A DNA stretch of 64,000 nucleotides from Methylophaga sp. (GTDB lineage: Bacteria; Pseudomonadota; Gammaproteobacteria; Nitrosococcales; Methylophagaceae). The number at the start of each line of letters is the position of its first letter. Position 1 is the first letter of the stretch. Positions 19,432 to 28,651 of this stretch are shown piece after piece. Made by a program: the position numbers and the translations under genes. The notes under the pieces were generated by a model. It did not search any database. It was not told the DNA's origin and saw only the letters and a program-made list of their open reading frames with translations. The stretch is from NCBI GenBank assembly GCA_002706095.1, contig PAJP01000004.1:115062-179061 (forward strand). Direction: 5' to 3'.

Positions 19432-20883
19432 ATGCAGTTACTGACGATTCAGCGCATTCTAGGAATTTTACTGTCACTGTTCAGTATTACCATGCTGCCG
19501 CCGGTTTTGGTGTCCTGGTATTACCAGGATGGAGCCAGTAGTGCGTTTTTAACGGCGTTTGTTTTGCTGTTAATCATTGGATTATTGTTCTGGTTACCTG
19601 TTAGACACCATCGTAAAGAGCTAAAAATACGTGATGGTTTTATCGTGGTGGTGATGTTCTGGATTGCATTAGGCTTATCTGGGTCACTCCCTTTCTTTTT
19701 GACTGAAGTCCCAAAAATGTCGTTTACCGATGCTGTATTTGAGTCGATGTCTGGCTTAACTACAACTGGGGCAACAGTGCTAACAGGACTCGATACACTG
19801 CCCAAAGCCGTATTATTTTATCGTCAGTTTTTACAATGGCTAGGCGGCATGGGGATTGTCGTCTTGGCTGTCGCTATTTTGCCCTTATTGGGTGTGGGTG
19901 GTATGCAGCTCTATCGTGCTGAGACTCCGGGGCCGATGAAAGATGCGAAACTGACACCTCGCATCACCGAAACAGCCAAGGCGCTCTGGTATATCTACTT
20001 ATCATTAACCATTGCTTGCGCCATTGCTTTCCGTTTAGGTGGCATGACTTGGTTTGACGCCATTTGTCATAGTTTCTCAACAGTGGCTATAGGTGGTTTC
20101 TCCACACATGATGCCAGTATTGGTTTCTTTGATAGCGCCACGATTGAAATGATTACCGTCGTTTTTATGTTGATCTCTGGTATGAACTTCTCGCTACATT
20201 TTCTGGCTTGGCGTCATCGTAGTATCAAACATTATTGGAAAGACTCAGAGTTACGAACTTATTTGGCCATTCTCGGTGTTATCTCGGTCGTGACATCCAG
20301 TTATCTGTATTTCAGTGCTACCTTTGATAATTTGTGGACTGCGGTCCATCAAGGTGTTTTCCAGACAGTATCTATTGGCACGACTGCTGGTTATACCACT
20401 ACAGATTATTACCTATGGCCTGGTTTCTTACCTATCCTGTTATTGATGGCAAGTTATATCGGTGGCTGTGCTTTTTCTACGGGTGGCGGCATCAAAGTCA
20501 TCCGTATTATGTTGCTGTTTAAGCAGGGCTACCGTGAAGTATTACGTCTGATTCACCCTAATGCGGTCTTTGCCATTAAGGTGAATGGTAAAGCCCTACC
20601 TGCGAAAGTGGTTGGCGCGGTATGGGGCTTTTTTGCTATGTATGTGTTCTGTTTCAGTATCATGCATTTGTTTTTAATGTCGACCGGACTCGATGTGGTC
20701 ACGTCATTCTCGGCAGTAACTGCCTGTCTAAATAATCTGGGACCTGGTCTGGGTGAAGTTGGTGCCAACTTTGGTGATATCAATGCTCCATCTAAATGGG
20801 TTCTGGCCATGGCTATGTTATTGGGACGTCTGGAAATATTTACATTACTTGTCGTATTAACCCCTGCATTTTGGCGCCGTTAG
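19432..20883 (+). CDS. trkH: Trk potassium uptake channel TrkH
   Basis: 483 aa inner-membrane K+ translocation subunit that works with TrkA. The four selectivity-filter regions can be read as GLTTTGATV, STVAIGGFST, SIGTTAGYTT and CLNNLGPGLG. ATG 19432 (MQLLTIQRILG) gives exactly the E. coli length; an earlier in-frame ATG lies inside lnt. Five nt separate it from lnt. No trkA is present in the window. Confidence 0.95.
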   Translation: MQLLTIQRILGILLSLFSITMLPPVLVSWYYQDGASSAFLTAFVLLLIIGLLFWLPVRHHRKELKIRDGFIVVVMFWIALGLSGSLPFFLTEVPKMSFTDAVFESMSGLTTTGATVLTGLDTLPKAVLFYRQFLQWLGGMGIVVLAVAILPLLGVGGMQLYRAETPGPMKDAKLTPRITETAKALWYIYLSLTIACAIAFRLGGMTWFDAICHSFSTVAIGGFSTHDASIGFFDSATIEMITVVFMLISGMNFSLHFLAWRHRSIKHYWKDSELRTYLAILGVISVVTSSYLYFSATFDNLWTAVHQGVFQTVSIGTTAGYTTTDYYLWPGFLPILLLMASYIGGCAFSTGGGIKVIRIMLLFKQGYREVLRLIHPNAVFAIKVNGKALPAKVVGAVWGFFAMYVFCFSIMHLFLMSTGLDVVTSFSAVTACLNNLGPGLGEVGANFGDINAPSKWVLAMAMLLGRLEIFTLLVVLTPAFWRR

Positions 20884-20885
20884 CT

Positions 20886-21464
20886 TTGGATGTGCAGAAA
20901 AAATGGGATGCCATATATTCAAAGCAGGATGCTGAACTTGCAGCGTCAACGGTTTCACTGGTATTAGAGCAAAATCAACATTTATTGCCGATAACCGGGC
21001 TGGCACTGGAGCTAGCTTGTGGCCTGGGGGCGAATAGTCTTTTTCTGAGTGAAAAAGGCTTAAAAGTTCACAGTTGGGATATCTCTGCGGTTGCTATTTA
21101 TCAACTAGATAAAATGGCCTTAAAAAGAAATGCTGACATTCACACCCAACAGCGTGATGTTATCGCTAATCCGCCTGAGGACAATCTTTATGATGTCATT
21201 GTGGTGTCTCATTTTTTGGACAGGGACCTGACGGCAAAGATCATATCGGCGCTCAAACCTGGAGGCATATTGTTTTACCAGACTTTTTGCCGTGATAAGG
21301 TCAATGATAGCGGACCTAGCAATCCCGCTTTTTTATTGGCAGATAATGAGTTGCTTAGACTATTTAACGCGCTCAAAGTAAGAGTTTACCGTGAGGAAGC
21401 CTTGATTGGACAATGTGATTTAGGTTGGCGAAATCAAGCCATGCTGGTGGCTGAGAAAGTATAA
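20886..21464 (+). CDS. class I SAM-dependent methyltransferase (TehB-like)
   Basis: About 192 aa. Motif I ALELACGLGANSLFLSEKG, then HSWDIS for the acidic loop, DVIVVSHFL and a post-motif LKPGGILFYQTF identify a small Rossmann methyltransferase resembling TehB-like enzymes. Substrate unknown. The start is uncertain: there is no ATG near the conserved N-terminus, and TTG 20886, two bases after the trkH stop, is my choice, with GTG 20892 as an alternative. Tight coupling to trkH is likely. Confidence 0.75.
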   Translation: MDVQKKWDAIYSKQDAELAASTVSLVLEQNQHLLPITGLALELACGLGANSLFLSEKGLKVHSWDISAVAIYQLDKMALKRNADIHTQQRDVIANPPEDNLYDVIVVSHFLDRDLTAKIISALKPGGILFYQTFCRDKVNDSGPSNPAFLLADNELLRLFNALKVRVYREEALIGQCDLGWRNQAMLVAEKV

Positions 21465-21533
21465 ACATAATTTATTATAAATAAACTTGCCTGAAGTCGG
21501 GTTGATCTATAAAATAACGCGGTTCTAAAGCTC

Positions 21534-21549
21534 GTAACCTTATGGTTAC
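21534..21549 (+). promoter_or_regulatory. small hairpin in the rpmE leader
   Basis: Inverted repeat GTAACC / GGTTAC with a 4-nt loop, about 40 nt before the rpmE start. L31 is known to control its own mRNA through the leader in E. coli; whether this hairpin is the counterpart is inferred. A possible promoter lies upstream (TTGCCT 21487-21492, TATAAA 21508-21513, spacing 15). Confidence 0.35.
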
Positions 21550-21587
21550 AGCAAGATTTTTGCAAACACACATTAACGAGTACAGAT

Positions 21588-21788
21588 ATGAAAGCGGATA
21601 TCCATCCAGATTACACCGAGATCAATGTTACCTGTAGCTGCGGTAACACCTTTAAAACTCGCTCTACACGCACTTCAGACTTGACTCTGGATGTGTGTTC
21701 AGAATGCCACCCGTTCTACACTGGCAAACAAAAAATGTTAGACACGGCGGGTCGTGTTGATAAATTCCGTCAGAAATACGGTAAATAA
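21588..21788 (+). CDS. rpmE: ribosomal protein bL31 (zinc-binding form)
   Basis: 66 aa large-subunit protein. Four cysteines (CSCG at residues 16-18 and CSECH at 37-40) make this the zinc-containing C+ type, which cells can replace with the C- paralogue under zinc limitation. HPFYTGKQK and the C-terminal [11 protein letters not shown] are typical. Stands alone between the methyltransferase and the M48 protease. Confidence 0.97.
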   Translation: MKADIHPDYTEINVTCSCGNTFKTRSTRTSDLTLDVCSECHPFYTGKQKMLDTAGRVDKFRQKYGK

Positions 21789-21817
21789 TCTGTCGGAACC
21801 ACAGAATGGTTTGAATT

Positions 21818-23308
21818 ATGATTGACGTATTAGTAAAAGCTAGTACAAGTCACGACAGAATACGAAGCCTCTGCTTAATCGCAGGGGCTTTGTTGTTTCT
21901 GGGGCTTGGTGGCTGTGCAACAAACCCGGTAACCGGGGATCAAAACTTCGTCATGTTTGGCGAAGATTCTGAACTGCAAATGGGCAGAGAAAACCATCCC
22001 AAAATCATTGCAGAATATGGTCGCTACGATGACGAACAACTGCAACGTTATGTGCAGGGAGTTGGAGAAAAGCTGGCTGCTGTCAGTCACCGTACAGATC
22101 TGGTCTACCGATTTACGGTATTAGACTCTCCTGTTATTAATGCGTTTGCTTTGCCGGGGGGGTATATCTATATCACTCGGGGGCTGATGGCATACCTGAA
22201 CTCTGAAGCAGAACTTGCGGCAGTACTTGGTCATGAAATTGGTCATGTCACAGCCAGACATGGTGTCAGACAACAGAGTGCGGCGCAGGCTGCCAATATT
22301 GGTTACACACTTGGGTCATTATTGATACCTGAGCTGCGCAACGCTGGTTCTCAAAATATATTCAACATGCTGGGCGGTGCATTATTGAGTGGGTATGGTC
22401 GCGAGCATGAGCTTGAGTCAGATCGCTTGGGTGCTGAATATCTGGCTAGAGCTGGCTATGATCCGAGCGCGATGATTGATGTGATTTCTGTGTTAAAAAA
22501 CCAGGAAATATTTGCTGCTGCTGAAGCCAAGAAGCAAGGACGTGACTATCAAGGCTATCATGGCCTGTTTGCCAGTCATCCAGATAACGATACGCGCTTA
22601 CAGGAAGTGGTGGCTGCTGCTGGTAAAAATAAAGTGGCTGATGGCCGGATTGAGAAAGCGGCCTACTTGGAACATATTGCTGGCATGACATTTGGCGATA
22701 GTGAGGATCAAGGCATACGATCTGAGAATCATTTTTACCATCTATCTATGAACTTTGCCGTTGATTTTCCTGAGAAGTGGCATATCAACAATAACCCCGA
22801 CAGTTTGCAAGCGATTGCTCCTGATGGCAAAGCGGTGATAGAGATGGGGGCGGCAGATTTGAATCGTCAGTTATCACCTGAGCAATTTATCAAGCAGCGG
22901 TTAAAAATCACGACGATCCGATCTGGCCAGGCTTTTGAAAGTCATGGATTATCAGGTTATACCGGTATTGCTTTAAGTCAGAATAAAACGATCAGGGTTG
23001 GGGTGGTATACCTGAATGACAAAGCCTTTATTTTCTTTGGCGGTACTGAAAGTAGCAATATGTTTAGCAGCTATGATCCGGCTTTTCTGACAACGATTAA
23101 AAGCTTACATCGTTTAAGAGATGATGAAGTGAAACTAGCCCAGGAATTAAAAATTCAAATTGTGAAGGTGGGTAAAAGTGATAACTATGCTGCGTGGGCA
23201 AAACAGAGCAGAATCAGTAATAGCCCAATCGAGCAATTGCGTTTACTCAATGGTGATTACCCGGACGGCGAATTACAGCCCGGGCAGTTAGTAAAACAAG
23301 TTCGGTAA
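21818..23308 (+). CDS. M48 family periplasmic zinc metalloprotease lipoprotein
   Basis: 496 aa. A lipobox LGLGGC ends the signal peptide at Cys33, so the protein is probably membrane-anchored. The catalytic motif HEIGHVTARHG and the third ligand ELESDRLG identify an M48 peptidase of the YggG/BepA group, which handle misassembled outer-membrane proteins. After the protease comes a domain of unknown role (about 230-430) and a LysM-like C-terminal end (LNGDYPDGELQPGQLVKQV). A terminator-like hairpin lies within the signal-peptide codons. Ends 1 nt from mrcA, convergent. Confidence 0.9.
   Translation: MIDVLVKASTSHDRIRSLCLIAGALLFLGLGGCATNPVTGDQNFVMFGEDSELQMGRENHPKIIAEYGRYDDEQLQRYVQGVGEKLAAVSHRTDLVYRFTVLDSPVINAFALPGGYIYITRGLMAYLNSEAELAAVLGHEIGHVTARHGVRQQSAAQAANIGYTLGSLLIPELRNAGSQNIFNMLGGALLSGYGREHELESDRLGAEYLARAGYDPSAMIDVISVLKNQEIFAAAEAKKQGRDYQGYHGLFASHPDNDTRLQEVVAAAGKNKVADGRIEKAAYLEHIAGMTFGDSEDQGIRSENHFYHLSMNFAVDFPEKWHINNNPDSLQAIAPDGKAVIEMGAADLNRQLSPEQFIKQRLKITTIRSGQAFESHGLSGYTGIALSQNKTIRVGVVYLNDKAFIFFGGTESSNMFSSYDPAFLTTIKSLHRLRDDEVKLAQELKIQIVKVGKSDNYAAWAKQSRISNSPIEQLRLLNGDYPDGELQPGQLVKQVR
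21866..21900 (+). terminator. terminator-like hairpin inside the protease signal-peptide codons
   Basis: AGCCTCTGC (21866-21874) pairs with GCAGGGGCT (21881-21889), 9 bp with one G-U, a 6-nt loop and a T-rich tail (TTGTTGTTTCT). It could end rpmE transcripts 77 nt after the rpmE stop or attenuate the protease gene. It may also be a coincidence of codons for Ser-Leu-Cys-Leu-Ile-Ala-Gly-Ala. Confidence 0.5.
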
Positions 23309-23309
23309 A

Positions 23310-25685
23310 TCAGAATAGTTCAATTACCGGTGACGAGCCGCTATCACCTTGTCCTGATAGCGGTGCCATCCGCTTCGGTACATACTCTTCTCTGAAGGTT
23401 TCGTATATTGCATCCGTTGCTTCTGGTCTGGCGAGCAAACCCGTGGCAGGATCAATTCTCACTGTCACCATACCCACTGGTGGTTCCAGAGGAGATTCTG
23501 GCATACCTTCCAGAGCGACCTTCATAAAGTCTATCCACATAGGCAGGGCAGCACGTCCACCCGTTTCATAACGCCCCAACGAGCGTGGGTTATCAAATCC
23601 TACCCAGGCTACAGCGACCAGTTCCGGATGGAAACCATTAAACCAGGCATCTACCTGATCATTAGTTGTTCCTGTCTTTCCTGCGAGATCATTCCGTCCA
23701 AGACTCATCGCTTTACGCCCCGTGCCGTGTTTAACGACATCACGCAATAGACTGTTCATGATGTAATTATTCTGTGGTGTCATGATGCGTTGCGCGGCAT
23801 GGAACTCGTCATTATCGTCATTAGAGGCATCCAGTAAACAGGTTTCACACACGGTATCTGGCGTGGCCTGCATCACAATCTTTCCTGAAGCATCTTCAAC
23901 ACGTTGAATAATGTAAGGTTCTACTCTATAGCCGCCATTAGCCAGTGAAGAATAGGCACGAGCCATATCCCAAGGTGCTGCACTGCCACTACCTAATGCT
24001 AAAGATAGATTTTTGTGCATCATGCCCGGTTTAAATCCAAACCGCTCTGCATACTCAACAGCATAGTCTGCGCCGATATCACGCAGCAAGCGGATAGAAA
24101 CCAGGTTGCGGGAATGAATTAAGGCTTCTCTTAAGCGCGTGGGACCAAAGAATTTGCCGCTGTAGTTTTGTGGGCGCCAGACATTCTCTAAGCCAGGATC
24201 ATCAAATACGACTGGCGCATCATTGACGATGGTAGCGGCGGTGTAGCCTTTTTCCAGTGCGGCAGAATATATAAACGGCTTAAATCCAGAGCCAGGTTGA
24301 CGACGAGATTGAGTCACCCGGTTAAACTTATTATTGAAGAAGTCAAAACCACCATTCAAAGCGGTGACAGCGCCATCATACGGTGCAATTGCTACCAGTG
24401 CGCCCTGTGCCTCGGGTAACTCAGCCAGCTCCCAGTTCGAACTGGTTAATTGTTCAACTCGAATAATGTCACCGGCCTTAATCGCATCGGTGATTTTCTT
24501 TGGCACAGCGCCTCGGCTATTGGTACTCAGTTTTTTCTGAGCCCATTTCACCGCATTGAGTGGTAAATGTGCGTAACCCCAGTTCCTGATGTATAACTCA
24601 GCTTTTTCGTCAGTGGTTTCAATCACAAGGGCTGTTTTTAGTGGACCAATATTGTCGTAGTCTTTCAGAATTTTATCGAGAGCTGCTCGATCTGATAGGT
24701 CCTCTGGTAAAGCTATATTGGTGACTGGACCGCGATAACCATGTCGACGATCGTAGTCTAACAGTGCAGTCTGTATGGCTTTATTAGCAGCTTGTTGATG
24801 CTTGGCACGAATTGTTGTGTAGACATTAAAGCCATTGGTATAGGCTTCTTCACCAAACTTGGCGATTAGGTCTGTACGTACCATTTCTGAAACGTAAGGG
24901 GCATATACTTTGATTTCCGGACCGTGATAGCTTGCCGTAACGGGCGCTTGTATAGCCTGATCGTAATCTTCTTTTTTGATAAAACCCACTTCCCACATAC
25001 GGCGTAAAACATAATTGCGTCTGATAGTGGCTCGTTCTGGGTTTGCAATAGGGTTGTATGCTGAAGGTGCTTTGGGTAAACCGGCGATCATGGCCATTTC
25101 TGATAAAGATAATTTATCTAGTGGTTTGCCGTAATAGACATTAGCCGCTGCGCCAACACCGTAGGCGCGGTTGCCTAAATATATCTTATTCAGATAGAGC
25201 GATAAAATGTCTTCTTTGGATAAAACTTTCTCAATTTCAAGGGCGAGAATAATTTCATTTAATTTTCTTAAATACGTTTTTTCATTAGATAAGAAAAAAT
25301 TGCGCGCAACCTGCATAGTAATCGTACTACCACCTTGCGATTTTTCCCCTGTCACTAACAAAGAATAAGCCGCGCGGATAATACCTTGATAATCAACACC
25401 AGGATGTTGGTAGAAGCGATCATCTTCCGCCGCTAGAAAAGCATCAGCAAGCGATTTCGGGATTTCATTGTACTCAACAGGGATACGTCTTTTTTCACCA
25501 AATTCGGCCATTAACAGGCCTTCAGAACTGAAAATCCGTAGCGGGATTTGTAACTGTGTTTCCTTGAGGGTATTGGTGTCTGGCAGTTTCGGCGCCAAAA
25601 AGAAATAGACAACGCCAACGGCGATAAGTGTCAACAACGCTAGAATTAAAATAAGCTTTGTAGTGAAACGAATAAATCGATGCAT
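23310..25685 (-). CDS. mrcA: penicillin-binding protein 1A (MrcA/PonA)
   Basis: Bifunctional peptidoglycan synthase, 791 aa. One N-terminal helix (KLILILALLTLIAVGVVYF) anchors it. The glycosyltransferase domain shows EDDRFYQHPGVD and QGGSTITMQVARNFF. The transpeptidase domain shows SGFK (active-site Ser in RQPGSGFKPF), SRN and KTGTT. An OB-like insertion lies between them. ATG 25685 (MHRFIRFTTK) is preferred; a GTG at 25736 would add 17 residues before the anchor. Divergent from pilM, as mrcA is from the hof genes in E. coli. Confidence 0.95.
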   Translation of the reverse strand: MHRFIRFTTKLILILALLTLIAVGVVYFFLAPKLPDTNTLKETQLQIPLRIFSSEGLLMAEFGEKRRIPVEYNEIPKSLADAFLAAEDDRFYQHPGVDYQGIIRAAYSLLVTGEKSQGGSTITMQVARNFFLSNEKTYLRKLNEIILALEIEKVLSKEDILSLYLNKIYLGNRAYGVGAAANVYYGKPLDKLSLSEMAMIAGLPKAPSAYNPIANPERATIRRNYVLRRMWEVGFIKKEDYDQAIQAPVTASYHGPEIKVYAPYVSEMVRTDLIAKFGEEAYTNGFNVYTTIRAKHQQAANKAIQTALLDYDRRHGYRGPVTNIALPEDLSDRAALDKILKDYDNIGPLKTALVIETTDEKAELYIRNWGYAHLPLNAVKWAQKKLSTNSRGAVPKKITDAIKAGDIIRVEQLTSSNWELAELPEAQGALVAIAPYDGAVTALNGGFDFFNNKFNRVTQSRRQPGSGFKPFIYSAALEKGYTAATIVNDAPVVFDDPGLENVWRPQNYSGKFFGPTRLREALIHSRNLVSIRLLRDIGADYAVEYAERFGFKPGMMHKNLSLALGSGSAAPWDMARAYSSLANGGYRVEPYIIQRVEDASGKIVMQATPDTVCETCLLDASNDDNDEFHAAQRIMTPQNNYIMNSLLRDVVKHGTGRKAMSLGRNDLAGKTGTTNDQVDAWFNGFHPELVAVAWVGFDNPRSLGRYETGGRAALPMWIDFMKVALEGMPESPLEPPVGMVTVRIDPATGLLARPEATDAIYETFREEYVPKRMAPLSGQGDSGSSPVIELF

Positions 25686-25788
25686 GTAGACTTGGCTGTT
25701 ATGTAAGAAATGATGTGAAAGTATATATTGAGTCACAAATAATAACAGTGAGAGAGTTCAAATCACTAGTTTTATTGATATATTTAGG

Positions 25789-25816
25789 TTGACAACCCCA
25801 ATAATCTTAATAAACT
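25789..25816 (+). promoter_or_regulatory. predicted sigma70 promoter of pilMNOPQ
   Basis: Consensus -35 TTGACA (25789-25794), 16-nt spacer, -10 TAAACT (25811-25816), about 60 nt before the pilM start. Confidence 0.6.
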
Positions 25817-25877
25817 ACTTTAAGTAAGAGTGCTAAGTGGGCTTATGCAATTGAATCAACGGGAATTGAGGCGATAA

Positions 25878-26936
25878 ATGTTCGGACGAAAAAAATCCCC
25901 TTTGCTAGGAATAGATATCAGTTCTTCGGTAGTAAAGGTATTAGAACTGAGTAAAAAAGGTGAGAAGTACACTGTCGAGTCATATTCCGTTGAGCCATTG
26001 CCTGTTAATGCCGTGGTGGAAAGCCGCATTGAAAATAGAGATGAGGTCGCTGGAGCGATTAGACGAGCAGTCAAACGTTCCGGTACCAAAGCCAAAGAAG
26101 CCGCTGTTGCCGTGTCTGCGAATTCTGCCATTAGCAAAATCGTTTCTTTCCCTGCTTCATTATCAGAACGTGAGTTAGAAGAAAACGTATTAATGGAAGC
26201 AGAAAATTATATTCCTTATCCGCTGGATGAAGTCCGTTTGGACTTTGAGATATTAGGTCCTTCAGCTGCTGATGTTGAGGCTGTGGATGTGTTGCTGGCT
26301 GCTTCCCGACGTGAAAATGTAGACGTACGTACCGAAGTCGTAGAAAAAGCGGGCTTAAAGCCAAGGCTGGTCGATGTTGAAGCGTACACCATGGAAAATG
26401 CTTTCGAGTTAATCGCGCGTCAATTACCACATCATGGACAGGGATTAACTGTTGCTGTAGCGGATGTGGGGGCCACCTTAACGACCTTACATGTTTTAGT
26501 CGATGGCAAGATTGTATTTACTCGGGAACAAACGTTTGGTGGCAGGATGTTAACCGAGGATATTGAGCGCCATTATGGTATGTCATACCAGGAGGCCGGA
26601 CGTGCTAAAAAGGATGGCAGTTTACCCGACGACTATGGCCCAAAAGTGCTTGAGCCATTTAAACGTTCGATGGCCATGACCGTCACGAGAGCATTACAGT
26701 TTTTCTTTTCCGCGTCGACACAGTACCAGTCTATTGATCATATTATCTTGGCTGGAGGCTGCGCATCTATCAATGGTATCGATACGATGATTGAAGAAGA
26801 AACGGGTACTTCAACCTCTATTGCGAATCCCTTTGCTGAAATGATTCTTGGTTCACGAGTGAAGATTCAGGCATTGAGTAATGATGCTCCCTCGATGATG
26901 ATTGCTTGCGGCTTGGCAATGAGGAGTTTTGACTGA
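25878..26936 (+). CDS. pilM: type IV pilus assembly protein PilM
   Basis: Cytoplasmic actin-like protein that binds the N-terminal tail of PilN and forms the inner-membrane alignment platform. 352 aa. ATP-site motifs LGIDISSSVVKVLEL near the N-terminus, VADVGATLTTLHV in the middle and ILAGGCASINGI near the C-terminus fit the FtsA/PilM fold. Its TGA overlaps the pilN start (TGATG). Confidence 0.95.
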   Translation: MFGRKKSPLLGIDISSSVVKVLELSKKGEKYTVESYSVEPLPVNAVVESRIENRDEVAGAIRRAVKRSGTKAKEAAVAVSANSAISKIVSFPASLSERELEENVLMEAENYIPYPLDEVRLDFEILGPSAADVEAVDVLLAASRRENVDVRTEVVEKAGLKPRLVDVEAYTMENAFELIARQLPHHGQGLTVAVADVGATLTTLHVLVDGKIVFTREQTFGGRMLTEDIERHYGMSYQEAGRAKKDGSLPDDYGPKVLEPFKRSMAMTVTRALQFFFSASTQYQSIDHIILAGGCASINGIDTMIEEETGTSTSIANPFAEMILGSRVKIQALSNDAPSMMIACGLAMRSFD

Positions 26937-27496
26937 TGGCACATATCAATTTACTGCCATGGCGTGAAGAACGAAGAGAAGAGCGGCAGAAACAGTTTTA
27001 TTTAGCGATGGGCGCGACTTTTTTGTTTGCAGCCCTTATTTTTTATCTTGTAATGAGTTATGCCAATAGCTTGATTAGCGAGCAAAATCAAAGAAATACC
27101 TTATTACAAACAGAAATCGCCAAGTTAGATATCAAGATCAAAGAAATTCAAGATCTGGAGCAACAGAAAAAACGCCTGCTAGCGCGTATGCAGGTTATTC
27201 AAGACCTACAGGAAAGCCGTCCCAAAGTGGTTAAAGTGTTCGACTCCATCGCTCGAGTCGTGCCTGAAGGCATCCATTTGGAAAAAGTAGTACGGACAGG
27301 GAACACCATTACATTCAGTGGCACAGCAGAATCGAATGCCCGAGTATCTGTGTTCATGCGCCAACTAGATGAAAATCCGGAATACGGCGAATCTCGTCTA
27401 CAAGTCATCAAACGCACATCCAGCAACAACAATGCAATTAGACAGTTTACGGTGGAAGTAAACGAATCAACTGATGCTACTCAGGAGGATAAATAA
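26936..27496 (+). CDS. pilN: type IV pilus assembly protein PilN
   Basis: 186 aa bitopic inner-membrane protein. The cytoplasmic tail INLLPWREERREERQK is the conserved PilM-binding motif, followed by one helix (about 24-44), a coiled coil and a periplasmic ferredoxin-like domain that pairs with PilO. Overlaps pilM and pilO by single bases. Confidence 0.94.
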   Translation: MAHINLLPWREERREERQKQFYLAMGATFLFAALIFYLVMSYANSLISEQNQRNTLLQTEIAKLDIKIKEIQDLEQQKKRLLARMQVIQDLQESRPKVVKVFDSIARVVPEGIHLEKVVRTGNTITFSGTAESNARVSVFMRQLDENPEYGESRLQVIKRTSSNNNAIRQFTVEVNESTDATQEDK

Positions 27497-28083
27497 TGGA
27501 TCTCTCCTCTATCAATGAATTGGATTTTAATGAAAGTGGTGAGTGGCCAACGCCGATAAAAATTATTGCTGGTGTTTTGATATGCCTGTTGGTCTGGGCA
27601 GGAGGCTATTACTTCATATTGAAAGATAAGCAGGCAGAATTGACAAAGCTTGAACAGAAAGAAGTGGAGCTCAAACAAATTTTTGAGATTAAACAAGCTA
27701 AAGCTATCAATCTTGAAGCTTACAAAGAGCAATTAGCTGAAATGCGCGTGATGTTCTCTTCCATGCTTGAGCAGTTACCTAAGAAAAGCGAAGTACCAGA
27801 TTTACTCGTGGATATCACCCGAACAGGGTTGATAAACGGCTTGGAGTTTGAGTTATTCAAACCTGAAGGTGAAAGACCTGTAGATTTTTATGCTGAACTG
27901 CCGATACAAATGACGGTAACCGGTACCTATCATCAATTTGGCGAGTTTGTCAGTGGGGTAGCATCGTTACCACGAATTGTCACGCTTCATGACATCAGTA
28001 TGGGGCCTATGAGTCAGGCAACAGGTAAGATGACAATGAATGTTACCGCCAAAACATATCGTTATTTTGATGATGATAAATAG
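27496..28083 (+). CDS. pilO: type IV pilus assembly protein PilO
   Basis: 195 aa. One transmembrane helix (about 22-42), coiled coil with many Lys/Glu, then a periplasmic domain. It dimerises with PilN and contacts PilP. Start overlaps the pilN stop (TAATG). Confidence 0.94.
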   Translation: MDLSSINELDFNESGEWPTPIKIIAGVLICLLVWAGGYYFILKDKQAELTKLEQKEVELKQIFEIKQAKAINLEAYKEQLAEMRVMFSSMLEQLPKKSEVPDLLVDITRTGLINGLEFELFKPEGERPVDFYAELPIQMTVTGTYHQFGEFVSGVASLPRIVTLHDISMGPMSQATGKMTMNVTAKTYRYFDDDK

Positions 28084-28090
28084 AGTGACA

Positions 28091-28648
28091 ATGAATATGA
28101 AAACAATTCACACATCATCAAAAGCCTTATTAAACGTAATCGGTACTCTATTAGTGATGTTGTCTTTGACTGCATGTGATCAGGATAAAGCTGACTTAAC
28201 CGTGTATATCGCCGAGGTAAAAAGTCAACAGAAATCAGATATAGAACCGATACCTGTCATGAAGCCTTATGAAAAATTTGCTTATGCAGCGTCAAGTTTA
28301 CGTGATCCGTTTATTCCTACTGTTATTGATGTACCACAACCTGCACCAGAACCTGTCATAGATAATGGTATTCGCCCTGATGAAAACAGACGAAAAGAAG
28401 TGTTAGAGTTTTTTGACTTATCTCAGTTGCAGTATGTTGGTACGTTAGAGCAAGAGCAGGTCTGGGCACTTGTTAGAGCACCTGACGGTGTTATTCACCG
28501 TGTGCAAACAGGCAATTACATGGGGCAGAATAACGGTAAGATTATGGAAATCAGCGACTCAAAGCTGATTCTCAAGGAAATCGTTCCTCAGGGCGGTGGT
28601 GGATATATTGAACGAGAGACTTCCGTTCCAGCGGTAGAGGTAAACTAG
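28091..28648 (+). CDS. pilP: type IV pilus lipoprotein PilP
   Basis: 185 aa. A signal peptide ends in the lipobox LSLTAC, so the mature protein is inner-membrane lipoprotein that links PilNO to the PilQ secretin. The C-terminal beta domain has the conserved LRDPF and QYVGTLEQEQVWALVRAPDG. ATG 28091 (MNMKTIH) gives a normal signal peptide; earlier in-frame starts overlap pilO and add charged residues. Confidence 0.92.
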   Translation: MNMKTIHTSSKALLNVIGTLLVMLSLTACDQDKADLTVYIAEVKSQQKSDIEPIPVMKPYEKFAYAASSLRDPFIPTVIDVPQPAPEPVIDNGIRPDENRRKEVLEFFDLSQLQYVGTLEQEQVWALVRAPDGVIHRVQTGNYMGQNNGKIMEISDSKLILKEIVPQGGGGYIERETSVPAVEVN

Positions 28649-28651
28649 TCA

